In this document: positions 1-7,112 of the stretch, in pieces
How the letters are laid out: each line of letters opens with the position of its first letter
How positions within the stretch are numbered: the first letter of the stretch is position 1
From: Pseudomonadota bacterium
Lineage (GTDB): Bacteria; Pseudomonadota; Alphaproteobacteria; Caulobacterales; Caulobacteraceae
Direction of reading: 5' to 3'
DNA length: 35,879 nucleotides
Assembly (NCBI GenBank): GCA_023432855.1
Contig: JAEZEZ010000016.1
Span: 1 to 35,879 of the forward strand
Made by a program: the position numbers and the translations under genes
Notes under the pieces: model-generated
Seen by the model: only the letters and a program-made list of their open reading frames with translations
Databases searched by the model: none
Told to the model about the DNA's origin: nothing

Positions 1-31
1 CCGCTCCCTTGACGGGGGCGGCGGCGGCCGC

Positions 32-54
32 TTCCCTTTTGGGAGCAAAGGGAA
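32..54 (+). promoter_or_regulatory. Stem-loop over the fabF ribosome binding site
   Basis: TTCCCTTT at 32-39 and AAAGGGAA at 47-54 are perfect inverted repeats around a 7-base loop. The right arm contains the purine-rich Shine-Dalgarno candidate AAGGGA about nine bases before the fabF ATG at 63. An alternative smaller hairpin, TTCCC pairing with GGGAG across TTTT, would leave that site free. The inverted repeat is seen directly; a role in translation control, or as the end of an upstream transcript, is inference. Confidence 0.4.
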
Positions 55-62
55 AGTCGCCA

Positions 63-1346
63 ATGCGTCGTGTCGTCGTCACCGGTCTCGGACTCGTCAC
101 CCCCCTCGCCTGGGGGGTGGAAGCCACCTGGAAACGCCTGCTTGCCGGCGAATCGGGGGCCGGCCGGATCAGCGCCTTCGACGCTTCCGGCTACGGCTGC
201 GAGATTGCCTGCGAGGTTCCCTCGGTCGATGGGCGCGGCGGCGGCTCGGCCGATGACCCGGCCGCCTTCGATCCGGACAAGGTCGTGTCGCCGAAGGATC
301 GGCGGCGCATGGACGACTTCATCCTCTACGCCATCGCCGCCGCCGACGAGGCGCTGAAGGACGCGAACTGGCCGCCGGAAGACGACGAGGAAAAGCTGCG
401 CACCGGCGTGGTCATCGGCTCGGGCATCGGCGGCCTCGGCCCCATTGCCGAAACCGCGCTGGAGATGGCCGAAAAGGGTCCCCGCCGGGTCAGCCCGTTC
501 TTCATCCCCTCGGCGCTCATCAACCTGGCCTCGGGCCAGGTCTCCATCCGCTACGGCCTCAAGGGCCCGAACCACTCGGTGGTCACCGCCTGCGCTACGG
601 GCGCCCACGCGGTCGGCGACGCCTTCCGCATGATCCGCTACGGGGACGCCGACGTGATGGTGGCCGGCGGCGCGGAAAGCTCCATCGTGCCGATCGGCGT
701 CGCGGGCTTCGTCGCCTGCCGGGCCCTGTCGACGGGTTTCAACGACGATCCGACGCGGGCCTCGCGCCCCTACGACAAGGACCGCGACGGCTTCGTCATG
801 GGCGAGGGCGCCGGCATCCTGGTGCTGGAGGAATACGAGCACGCCAAGGCTCGTGGCGCGAAGATCTACGCGGAGGTGATCGGCTACGGCCTGTCCGGCG
901 ACGCCTACCACATCACCGCCCCGGCCTCTGACGGCGACGGCGGTTTCCGCGCCATGCAGGCCTCTCTGAAGGACGCGGGGATCACTCCCGCCGACCTCGA
1001 CTACATCAACGCTCATGGCACCTCGACGCCGCTCGGGGACGAGATCGAGCTGGGCGCCGTCGAGCGCATGCTCGGTAACGCCGCGGGCAAGGCGACCATG
1101 AGCTCGACCAAGAGCGCAATCGGGCACCTGCTGGGCGCCGCGGGGTCTGTGGAGGCGGCCTTCAGCGTGCTGGCCATCCGGGACCAGATCGCGCCGCCGA
1201 CCATCAACCTCGACAACCCGTCGGTCGAGACCGCCATCGACCTCGTGCCTCACAAGGCCAAGCCGATGAAGATCGACCACGCCCTGTCGAACAGCTTCGG
1301 CTTCGGCGGCACCAACGCCTCACTGGTCTTCAAGCGGCTCTCGTGA
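63..1346 (+). CDS. fabF: Beta-ketoacyl-ACP synthase II (FabF)
   Basis: This is the cytoplasmic condensing enzyme of type II fatty acid synthesis, which joins malonyl-ACP to a growing acyl-ACP with loss of CO2. The 427-residue protein has the full thiolase fold and the Cys-His-His triad: Cys177 in VVTACATGAH, His318 in NAHGTSTPLGD and His355 in GHLLGAAGS, with the conserved Lys in STKSAIGH. The start at 63 is chosen because the protein then opens with MRRVVVTGLG, the usual FabF beginning, and AAGGGA lies nine bases upstream; longer in-frame openings would add a low-complexity Ala-rich stretch. Its stop overlaps the mltG GTG by four bases, so the two are probably translationally coupled. acpP normally lies just upstream and would fall outside the window. 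Confidence 0.97.
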   Translation: MRRVVVTGLGLVTPLAWGVEATWKRLLAGESGAGRISAFDASGYGCEIACEVPSVDGRGGGSADDPAAFDPDKVVSPKDRRRMDDFILYAIAAADEALKDANWPPEDDEEKLRTGVVIGSGIGGLGPIAETALEMAEKGPRRVSPFFIPSALINLASGQVSIRYGLKGPNHSVVTACATGAHAVGDAFRMIRYGDADVMVAGGAESSIVPIGVAGFVACRALSTGFNDDPTRASRPYDKDRDGFVMGEGAGILVLEEYEHAKARGAKIYAEVIGYGLSGDAYHITAPASDGDGGFRAMQASLKDAGITPADLDYINAHGTSTPLGDEIELGAVERMLGNAAGKATMSSTKSAIGHLLGAAGSVEAAFSVLAIRDQIAPPTINLDNPSVETAIDLVPHKAKPMKIDHALSNSFGFGGTNASLVFKRLS

Positions 1347-2428
1347 CCCGACCGGACCCGAAACCGCGCGGTCGCGTCCTCGCGTTCCTCGCCGGGCTCG
1401 TCGCCACCCTTCTGCTGGTGGCGATCGTGGCCGGCGTAGGGGCGTGGATGACCCTCTACGGGCCGGGCCCGAAGGCGCGGGCGGGTCAGGAAACCATCGT
1501 CATCCTCAAGCCCGGCTCCGGCGTCGCCCAGATCGCGACGACCCTGAAACGCGCGGGCGTGATCCGCTCCGATGACGCCTTTCGCGTGGCCGCCAAGCTG
1601 ACCGGCTCGGACCGGCGCCTTCGCGCAGGCGAGTACCGCTTCCCCTCGGGCGCATCGCTCAACTACGTGATCCAGAAGATGAAGTCCGGCGACGTGGTTC
1701 GCCACTTCGTCACCGTGCCCGAGGGCGTCACCTCCGCCATGGCGGTGCGCATCCTCAACGCCGAGCCGGTGCTGACAGGCGAGGTCGAGGTTCCGCCCGA
1801 AGGCTCCATCCTGCCGGAAACCTACGAGGTGACCCGCGGCGAAACCCGCGCAGAGGTGCTGCAACGCATGCGCGACGCGCGTGACGAGGTTCTGGCCGAG
1901 CTGTGGGCCTCGCGTCAGCCGGGCCTGCCCTTCGAGACGCCGGAGGAGGCCGTCAACCTCGCCGCCATCGTCGAGAAGGAAACCTCGGTGCCCGCCGAAC
2001 GCCCGCACGTGGCCGGCGTCTACATCAACCGGCTGCGCCAGGGCATGCCGCTCGCCGCCGATCCCACCATCGTCTACGGCGTCTCGAAGGGCGAGCCCCT
2101 GGGTCGCGGCATCCGCCGCTCGGAGCTGGACGCCGATACGCCGTGGAACACCTACAAGCGCGCCGGCCTGCCGCCGCACCCCATAGCCAACCCGGGACGG
2201 GCCTCGCTGGCGGCTGTGTTGAAGCCGATGGCGACGAAGGACCTGTTCTTCGTGGCCGACGGCACGGGCGGCCACGTCTTCGCCGAGACCATGGCCGAGC
2301 ACGACCGCAACGTCGTGAAGTGGCGGAAGATTGAGGCGGAGCGCAAGGCCGCGGCTGCGGCGAAGGCTTCCACCCCTGCGGCGAAGGCCGCGCCTGCGCC
2401 CGTACCCGCGCCCGGAGCGCCGAAGTGA
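1343..2428 (+). CDS. mltG: Endolytic murein transglycosylase (MltG/YceG family)
   Basis: MltG is an inner-membrane lytic transglycosylase that cuts nascent glycan strands inside the chain and so ends peptidoglycan polymerisation. The 361-residue protein has a short basic N-terminus, one membrane segment at about residues 13-32, a LysM-like region and the YceG catalytic domain. The signature LAAIVEKETSVPAERPHVAG begins near residue 206 and carries the conserved catalytic glutamate, followed by YINRL and ADPTIVYG. The last 30 or so residues are an Ala/Pro/Lys-rich tail without recognisable fold. GTG at 1343 overlaps the fabF stop as GTGA, and its own stop overlaps the yicC start in the same way. 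The fabF-mltG order is common across proteobacteria. Confidence 0.95.
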   Translation: MTRPDPKPRGRVLAFLAGLVATLLLVAIVAGVGAWMTLYGPGPKARAGQETIVILKPGSGVAQIATTLKRAGVIRSDDAFRVAAKLTGSDRRLRAGEYRFPSGASLNYVIQKMKSGDVVRHFVTVPEGVTSAMAVRILNAEPVLTGEVEVPPEGSILPETYEVTRGETRAEVLQRMRDARDEVLAELWASRQPGLPFETPEEAVNLAAIVEKETSVPAERPHVAGVYINRLRQGMPLAADPTIVYGVSKGEPLGRGIRRSELDADTPWNTYKRAGLPPHPIANPGRASLAAVLKPMATKDLFFVADGTGGHVFAETMAEHDRNVVKWRKIEAERKAAAAAKASTPAAKAAPAPVPAPGAPK

Positions 2429-3306
2429 GCCTTTCCGGCATGACCGGCTTCGCCCGCGCCGAAGGGGCGCTGGGGGGCTGGAGTTGGGCGGTCGAGGCGC
2501 GCTCGGTCAACGGGCGGAACCTCGAGGCCCGTTTCCGGGGCCCGCCGGGGTTCGACACGCTCGAGCGGTTTGTGCGCGAAGGCGCCCAGGCCCGCTTCCA
2601 GCGCGGGCAGCTGACGGTCGGACTGCAGGCCAAACGGTCCGAAGTCTCGACCGGCGTGCGAGTGAACCAGGATCTGCTGGATCGCTATGTCCGGCTGACG
2701 CGTGAGCAGGTCGCAGAAGGGCTCGCAACGCCCCCGACCGCGGACGGCCTGCTGGCGCTGCGGGGCGTGCTGGAGTCCGTCGAGGAAGACGAGGATCCGG
2801 AGACCCACGCCGCCGTCGAGGCCGCCATGGCCGCCGATATCGCCCGCGTGCTCGACGCCCTGAAGGCGGCGAGGCTCGCCGAGGGTGCGGCCCTGGAGCC
2901 CGTGCTGAACGGCGCCGTCGACCGCATCGAAGCCCTGGTCGGGCAAGCCGAGGCGCAGGCCGCGCGCCAGGTCGAGGCCATCCGCGAACGCTTCCAGCGC
3001 CGTCTGGCCGACCTGCTCGGCGAGGCGGAGGTCGCCGAGGATCGCATCGTTCAGGAGGCCGCCGTGCTGGCGGTGAAGGCCGACGTGCGCGAGGAGCTCG
3101 ACCGGCTGAACGCCCACGTCGAGGCGGCGCGCGGCCTGTTGTCGGCCGGCGGCAACGGGCGCAGGCTGGACTTCCTGGCCCAGGAGTTCATGCGCGAAGC
3201 CAACACCCTCTGCTCAAAGTCGGCGGTCACCGCCCTGACCACGGTCGGCCTCGAGCTTAAGGCCGTGATCGAGCAGCTGCGCGAGCAGATCCAGAATGTC
3301 GAATAA
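2425..3306 (+). CDS. yicC: YicC/YloC family endoribonuclease
   Basis: The 293-residue protein matches the YicC family from end to end. It opens with SLSGMTGFARAEG and contains a long helical middle. It ends in the DUF1732 region with GRRLDFLAQEFMREANTLCS, the most conserved part of the family and the proposed metal and active site. Family members from E. coli and Bacillus have been reported as endoribonucleases; that function is transferred by family and not shown here. GTG at 2425 overlaps the mltG stop by four bases. The gene overlaps gmk by eleven bases, and yicC next to gmk is a widespread pairing. Confidence 0.93.
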   Translation: MSLSGMTGFARAEGALGGWSWAVEARSVNGRNLEARFRGPPGFDTLERFVREGAQARFQRGQLTVGLQAKRSEVSTGVRVNQDLLDRYVRLTREQVAEGLATPPTADGLLALRGVLESVEEDEDPETHAAVEAAMAADIARVLDALKAARLAEGAALEPVLNGAVDRIEALVGQAEAQAARQVEAIRERFQRRLADLLGEAEVAEDRIVQEAAVLAVKADVREELDRLNAHVEAARGLLSAGGNGRRLDFLAQEFMREANTLCSKSAVTALTTVGLELKAVIEQLREQIQNVE

Positions 3307-3937
3307 CCGAACCCCGCGCCGCGGCGTCCTGCTCATCGTTTCCAGCCCCTCGGGGGCGGGGAAGACCTCGCTGTGCCGCCGCCTGATGGCCGACCACGGC
3401 GATCTCGTGCTGTCGATCTCGGCCACCACCCGCCAGATGCGGCCGGGCGAGGTGGACGGTCGCGACTACCACTTCGTCGACGATGCAGAGTTCGACCGGC
3501 TGATCGCCGAGGACCTGCTTCTGGAGTGGGCCGACGTCCACGGCTACCGCTACGGCTCGCCGCGCGCGCCGATCGACGCGGCCCTGGGCTACGGCCAGGA
3601 CGTGCTGTTCGACATCGACTGGCAGGGGGCCCGCCAGATCGCGAAGAAGGCGCCCAAGGATGCGGTGCGCATCTTCATCCTGCCGCCCAGCCTGGCCGAA
3701 CTGCGCCGCCGCCTGGTGACGCGGTCCCAGGACGCCATCGAGGTGATCGAACGGCGCATCGCCAACGCCAAGGAAGAGATCGCCCACTGCGGCGAGTGCG
3801 ACTACGTCTTCGTCAACGACGACTTCGACCGCTCCTACGCCGAGCTCGCCCACATCTACCACGCCGAACGCTCGCGCCGCAGCCGCAACACCTGGGTCGC
3901 CGACTACCAGAAGGCCCTGCTGGACGAGCAGGTCTAG
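3296..3937 (+). CDS. gmk: Guanylate kinase
   Basis: Guanylate kinase phosphorylates GMP to GDP with ATP, the step that feeds dGTP, GTP and (p)ppGpp synthesis. The 213-residue protein has the P-loop SSPSGAGKTS (about residues 16-25), the GMP-binding stretch SATTRQMRPGEVDGRDYHFV, and GYRYGSPRAPID followed by FDIDWQGARQI. Length is normal for the family. The ATG at 3296 lies inside the last codons of yicC in another frame, so translation is probably coupled. Its stop overlaps the stop of the convergent rsmA by four bases, which leaves no room for a dedicated terminator between the two convergent operons. Confidence 0.97.
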   Translation: MSNNRTPRRGVLLIVSSPSGAGKTSLCRRLMADHGDLVLSISATTRQMRPGEVDGRDYHFVDDAEFDRLIAEDLLLEWADVHGYRYGSPRAPIDAALGYGQDVLFDIDWQGARQIAKKAPKDAVRIFILPPSLAELRRRLVTRSQDAIEVIERRIANAKEEIAHCGECDYVFVNDDFDRSYAELAHIYHAERSRRSRNTWVADYQKALLDEQV

Positions 3938-4788
3938 CGCATCGGCTGAGGCGGTTCGGCGACGGCGGCGGCCATCCGCAGGAAGCCAGCCACGTCCACG
4001 GTCTCGGCCCGGGCGTTGGGGTCCACGCCTGCGGCCTCGCAGAGCGCCTCGCCGCCAAGGGACTTCAGGCTCGAGCGCAGCATCTTGCGCCGCTGGCCGA
4101 AGGCGGCGGCGGTGACCCTTTCCAGCGCCTTCAGCAGCTCCGCCGGCGGGCGTCCGGCCTTCGGCTCCAGCCGCACCACGGCGCTCGCGACCTTGGGCGG
4201 CGGGGTGAAGGCGCGGGCCGGCAGGTCCATGACCACGCGCGCCTCGCACACGGCCTGGGCGATGACGCCCAGCCGGCCGTAGGCGGACGTTCCCGGCCGC
4301 GCCGCAACCCGGTCGGCGACCTCCTTCTGGAACATCAGGGTCATGGAGACCGGCGTCCACGGACCGGTCAGCCACTTCAGCAGCAGCGGCGTGCCCACGT
4401 TGTAGGGCAGGTTGGACACCAGGTGGCCGCGGGCGCCGCCCGCGTGGTCCTCCAGCAGGGCGCGCTCGTTCACTTCAAGCGCGTCGCCCTCCACGATCTC
4501 CAGCTTGCCGCCGGAGGCCGCGCGCAGTTCCTCGAGCAGGGGAATGAAGCGGCGGTCCTTCTCGACCACGATCACCTTCGAGGCGTCGCTCTCCAGCAGG
4601 GCGCGGGTCAGGCCGCCGGGGCCGGGGCCCACCTCGATCACCGCGTCCCCGTCGAACGGCCCGGCCAGGCGGGCGATCTTCCGGGTGACGTTGAGGTCGA
4701 GCAGGAAGTGCTGGCCAAAGCTCTTCTTCGCCAGCAGGTCGTGCGCCGCCAGCGTCTCGCGCAGGGGAGGGAGGTCGTCGAGCGTCAC
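3934..4788 (-). CDS. rsmA: 16S rRNA dimethyladenosine transferase (RsmA/KsgA)
   Basis: RsmA uses S-adenosylmethionine to dimethylate two adjacent adenosines in the 3'-terminal helix of 16S rRNA, late in small-subunit assembly. The 284-residue protein shows KKSFGQHFLLD, the SAM-binding VIEVGPGPGGLTRALLE, the acidic VVEKD that ends strand two, the catalytic NLPYNVGTPLL and the MFQKEVADRV segment. The GTG start at 4788 overlaps the pdxA stop (GTGA). The order lptD-surA-pdxA-rsmA is the classical proteobacterial one, which supports the assignment. Confidence 0.97.
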   Translation of the reverse strand: MTLDDLPPLRETLAAHDLLAKKSFGQHFLLDLNVTRKIARLAGPFDGDAVIEVGPGPGGLTRALLESDASKVIVVEKDRRFIPLLEELRAASGGKLEIVEGDALEVNERALLEDHAGGARGHLVSNLPYNVGTPLLLKWLTGPWTPVSMTLMFQKEVADRVAARPGTSAYGRLGVIAQAVCEARVVMDLPARAFTPPPKVASAVVRLEPKAGRPPAELLKALERVTAAAFGQRRKMLRSSLKSLGGEALCEAAGVDPNARAETVDVAGFLRMAAAVAEPPQPMR

Positions 4789-5759
4789 GCCGCGCTCCTG
4801 CGCGCCGCGATCTCGTCCGCCAGCCGGATGGCGGCGATCAGGCTGTCGGGCCGCGCGATCCCGCGCCCGGCGATGTCGAAGCCGGTTCCATGGTCAGGCG
4901 ACGCGCGCACGATCGGCAGGCCGAGCGTCACGTTCACGCCGCCCCAGAAATCGATGGTCTTCACCGGGATCAGGGCCTGGTCGTGATACATGCAGATCAC
5001 CGCGTCGTAGGCCCGGCGCGCCTCGGGATGGAACAGGGTGTCGGCGGGCTTCGGGTCGCTGATGTCGATCCCTTCGCTGCGGAGCGCCGCCGCCGCGGGC
5101 GCCAACACCTCGATTTCCTCCCGGCCGATGCCGCCGCCTTCTCCGGCGTGGGGGTTGAGCCCGGCCATGGCCAGCCTCGGCCGGGCGACCCCGAAGTCGC
5201 GCGCCAGCGCCGCATGGGTGACACGGGCCACGTGCATCACCCGCTCGGCGGTGACCGCGCGCGGGACCTCGGCAAGCGGTGTGTGGATCGTCACCAGCGC
5301 GACGCGCAGGTCGGCCGCGGTCAGCATCATCACCGGCCCGCGCGGCCCCGCCATGGGCGCGCGCGCCGTCAGTTCGGCCAGGAACTCGGTGTGGCCGGGA
5401 AAGCGGAAGCCTGCCTCGTAGAGCCGCGCCTTTGCGATGGGCGCGGTGACCACGCCGGACGCCTCGCCCGCCAGGGCCAGGGCCACGGCCTGCTCGATCC
5501 AGCGAATGATCGCGCCGGCGCGCGTCTCGGCCGGGGGGCCGGGGCGGTCCAGTACGGGCAGGCGTTCGGAAAAGACGGGGGCTGCGTCCGCGACGGCGTC
5601 GACCCGGGCGACAGGCGCGTCGGACAACGCGGCGGGATCGCCAAACACGACGAAGGCGGGCCCCTGCTCGCGCAGCGCCCGCCAGGCCTTGACCACGATC
5701 TCCGGTCCGATGCCCGCCGGGTCGCCCAGCGTCAGCGCGAGCGGCGGCCGGGGGCTCAC
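4785..5759 (-). CDS. pdxA: 4-hydroxythreonine-4-phosphate dehydrogenase (PdxA)
   Basis: PdxA oxidises 4-phosphohydroxy-L-threonine with NAD(P), a step of the DXP-dependent pyridoxal phosphate pathway. The 324-residue protein begins with LTLGDPAGIGPEI, the PdxA hallmark, and has FPGHTEFLAEL. Three divalent-metal histidines are visible: His159 in TIHTPL, His204 in NPHAGEGG and His259 in MYHDQ. Their spacing (45 and 55) is the same as in the E. coli enzyme. A longer upstream reading frame exists, but it is only the shadow of surA; GTG at 5759 overlapping the surA stop as GTGA gives the correct N-terminus. Confidence 0.96.
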   Translation of the reverse strand: MSPRPPLALTLGDPAGIGPEIVVKAWRALREQGPAFVVFGDPAALSDAPVARVDAVADAAPVFSERLPVLDRPGPPAETRAGAIIRWIEQAVALALAGEASGVVTAPIAKARLYEAGFRFPGHTEFLAELTARAPMAGPRGPVMMLTAADLRVALVTIHTPLAEVPRAVTAERVMHVARVTHAALARDFGVARPRLAMAGLNPHAGEGGGIGREEIEVLAPAAAALRSEGIDISDPKPADTLFHPEARRAYDAVICMYHDQALIPVKTIDFWGGVNVTLGLPIVRASPDHGTGFDIAGRGIARPDSLIAAIRLADEIAARRSAA

Positions 5760-7069
5760 CGCGTCTCGATGGTCGCCGAGTTGCGCAGGTCGCGCAGGTA
5801 GCGGCGCGCCAGCATGGTCAGCTGCTGGCCGAACAGGCGGTTGCCCACCTGCTCGCGGCTGGGCACGTCGGCGCCCACGGTGCGCTTGCCGCACACCGCC
5901 AGCAAGTGCAGCCCGACCTGGGTGCGGATCGGCGTGCTGACCTGGCCCTCGGCCAGGCCCATGGCGGCGTTGCGGAATTCCGGCGCCAGCTGGTTGATGT
6001 CGCTCTCGCCCAGCTCGCTGGCCAGCACGCCCGAGCCCTCGGCCTGGGTCAGGATGTTGTCGCAGGTCAGGGTGGGCTGCAGCTGCATGAGCCGCGAGGC
6101 GGCCGCCTGCACCTCGGCCTCGGGCGCGTCGGGGGCCAGGCGGATCGCCGCCTGGCGCAGGTTCACCATCGTGGCGCCGCCGCCGGTGCGCTTCTCGCGC
6201 AGATAGACGATGTAGACGCCGTCCTTGGTCTGGATCGGGCGCGACAGCTGGCCGGGCTGCATCTGCTGCAGGGCGGCCTCGACCTCGGGGGCCATGTCGC
6301 CCGAGATCAGCCAGCCGGCGTCGCCGCCGTTGACCGCCGATGGCGCGGCCGAGAACTGCCGGGCCACGGCCTGGAAGGGCGCGCCCTTCACCAGCTGGTC
6401 GATCAGCTGGGTGGCGCCGTTCATGGCCTCGGCCATGCCGCCCACCTGGGCCGCGTCGAGATAGACCTCGCCGACCAGGAACTGAGGTTTGGCCGAGGCG
6501 GCCTGGATGCGCTGCAGGGTGGCGTCGATCTGGTCCTCGCCGATGCGAGCGCGCGAGCGGAAGCGCTCGGTGACCAGGATGCGCCAGCCGATCTGCGCCC
6601 GCACCTGGCTGCGCAGGGTGTCGGGGTGGATCCCGGCCTGGGCCAGCTGGGCGAACAGGGCCTCGGCGGTGGTGTTGTTGGACGCCGCCAGCTCGCCGAT
6701 CTCGGCGTCCACCTGGGCATCGGGGATGTTGACCTCGAAGCGCTTGAGTTCCTGCATCTGCAGGCGCTCGTCGACCAGGCTGCGCAGGGCCTGCTGCTGA
6801 ATCTGCGGCAGGTTCTCCTGGTTCACGCGCACGCCGCTGGTGGCGATGATCAGGGTCATCCGCTGGCGCAGGTCGTAGCTGGTGATGATCTCGTCGTTGA
6901 CCACGGCCACGACGCCCTCGACCAGGCCGGGCTGCGCCGCAGGGGCGGTCGCAGGCGCGGGCGCGGGCCCGATGTCGATCGGGCCCGGCGAAGAGATGTC
7001 CTGGGCGGCGGCCGCGTTGACCGAAACCGCAACGAGCGCGACGCTCGCGGCGCAAAGCATCCGACGCAT
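5756..7069 (-). CDS. surA: Periplasmic chaperone / peptidyl-prolyl isomerase SurA
   Basis: SurA escorts unfolded beta-barrel proteins, LptD among them, across the periplasm. From the start chosen here the protein is 437 residues with a Sec signal peptide (MRRMLCAASVALVAVSVNAAAA) and the SurA N-terminal domain opening with VAVVNDEIITSYDL. A parvulin-like domain follows at about residues 194-290, with AVNGGDAGWLISGDM and IYIVYLREK-like strands (VYIVYLREKR). Only one clear parvulin domain is visible where E. coli SurA has two; the C-terminal part ends in the packing strand LHLLAVCGKR. An in-frame ATG at 7090 is an alternative start with an AGGA nine bases upstream; both leave the signal peptide intact. 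Placement between lptD and pdxA is canonical. Confidence 0.93.
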   Translation of the reverse strand: MRRMLCAASVALVAVSVNAAAAQDISSPGPIDIGPAPAPATAPAAQPGLVEGVVAVVNDEIITSYDLRQRMTLIIATSGVRVNQENLPQIQQQALRSLVDERLQMQELKRFEVNIPDAQVDAEIGELAASNNTTAEALFAQLAQAGIHPDTLRSQVRAQIGWRILVTERFRSRARIGEDQIDATLQRIQAASAKPQFLVGEVYLDAAQVGGMAEAMNGATQLIDQLVKGAPFQAVARQFSAAPSAVNGGDAGWLISGDMAPEVEAALQQMQPGQLSRPIQTKDGVYIVYLREKRTGGGATMVNLRQAAIRLAPDAPEAEVQAAASRLMQLQPTLTCDNILTQAEGSGVLASELGESDINQLAPEFRNAAMGLAEGQVSTPIRTQVGLHLLAVCGKRTVGADVPSREQVGNRLFGQQLTMLARRYLRDLRNSATIETR

Positions 7070-7112
7070 TGTGGGTCTTGTTCCTCTCATGGCCCCGGGT
7101 CCTGCCAGACGG

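Noticed and set aside
9..62. N-terminal extension of fabF from a TTG at 9
   Set aside because: It adds an Ala-rich, non-conserved stretch and would overlap the inverted repeat; the ATG at 63 gives the standard FabF opening with a suitable ribosome binding site.
4785..7055. Very long minus-strand frame covering pdxA and most of surA
   Set aside because: The part upstream of 5759 is a shadow of surA; only the PdxA portion has family motifs.
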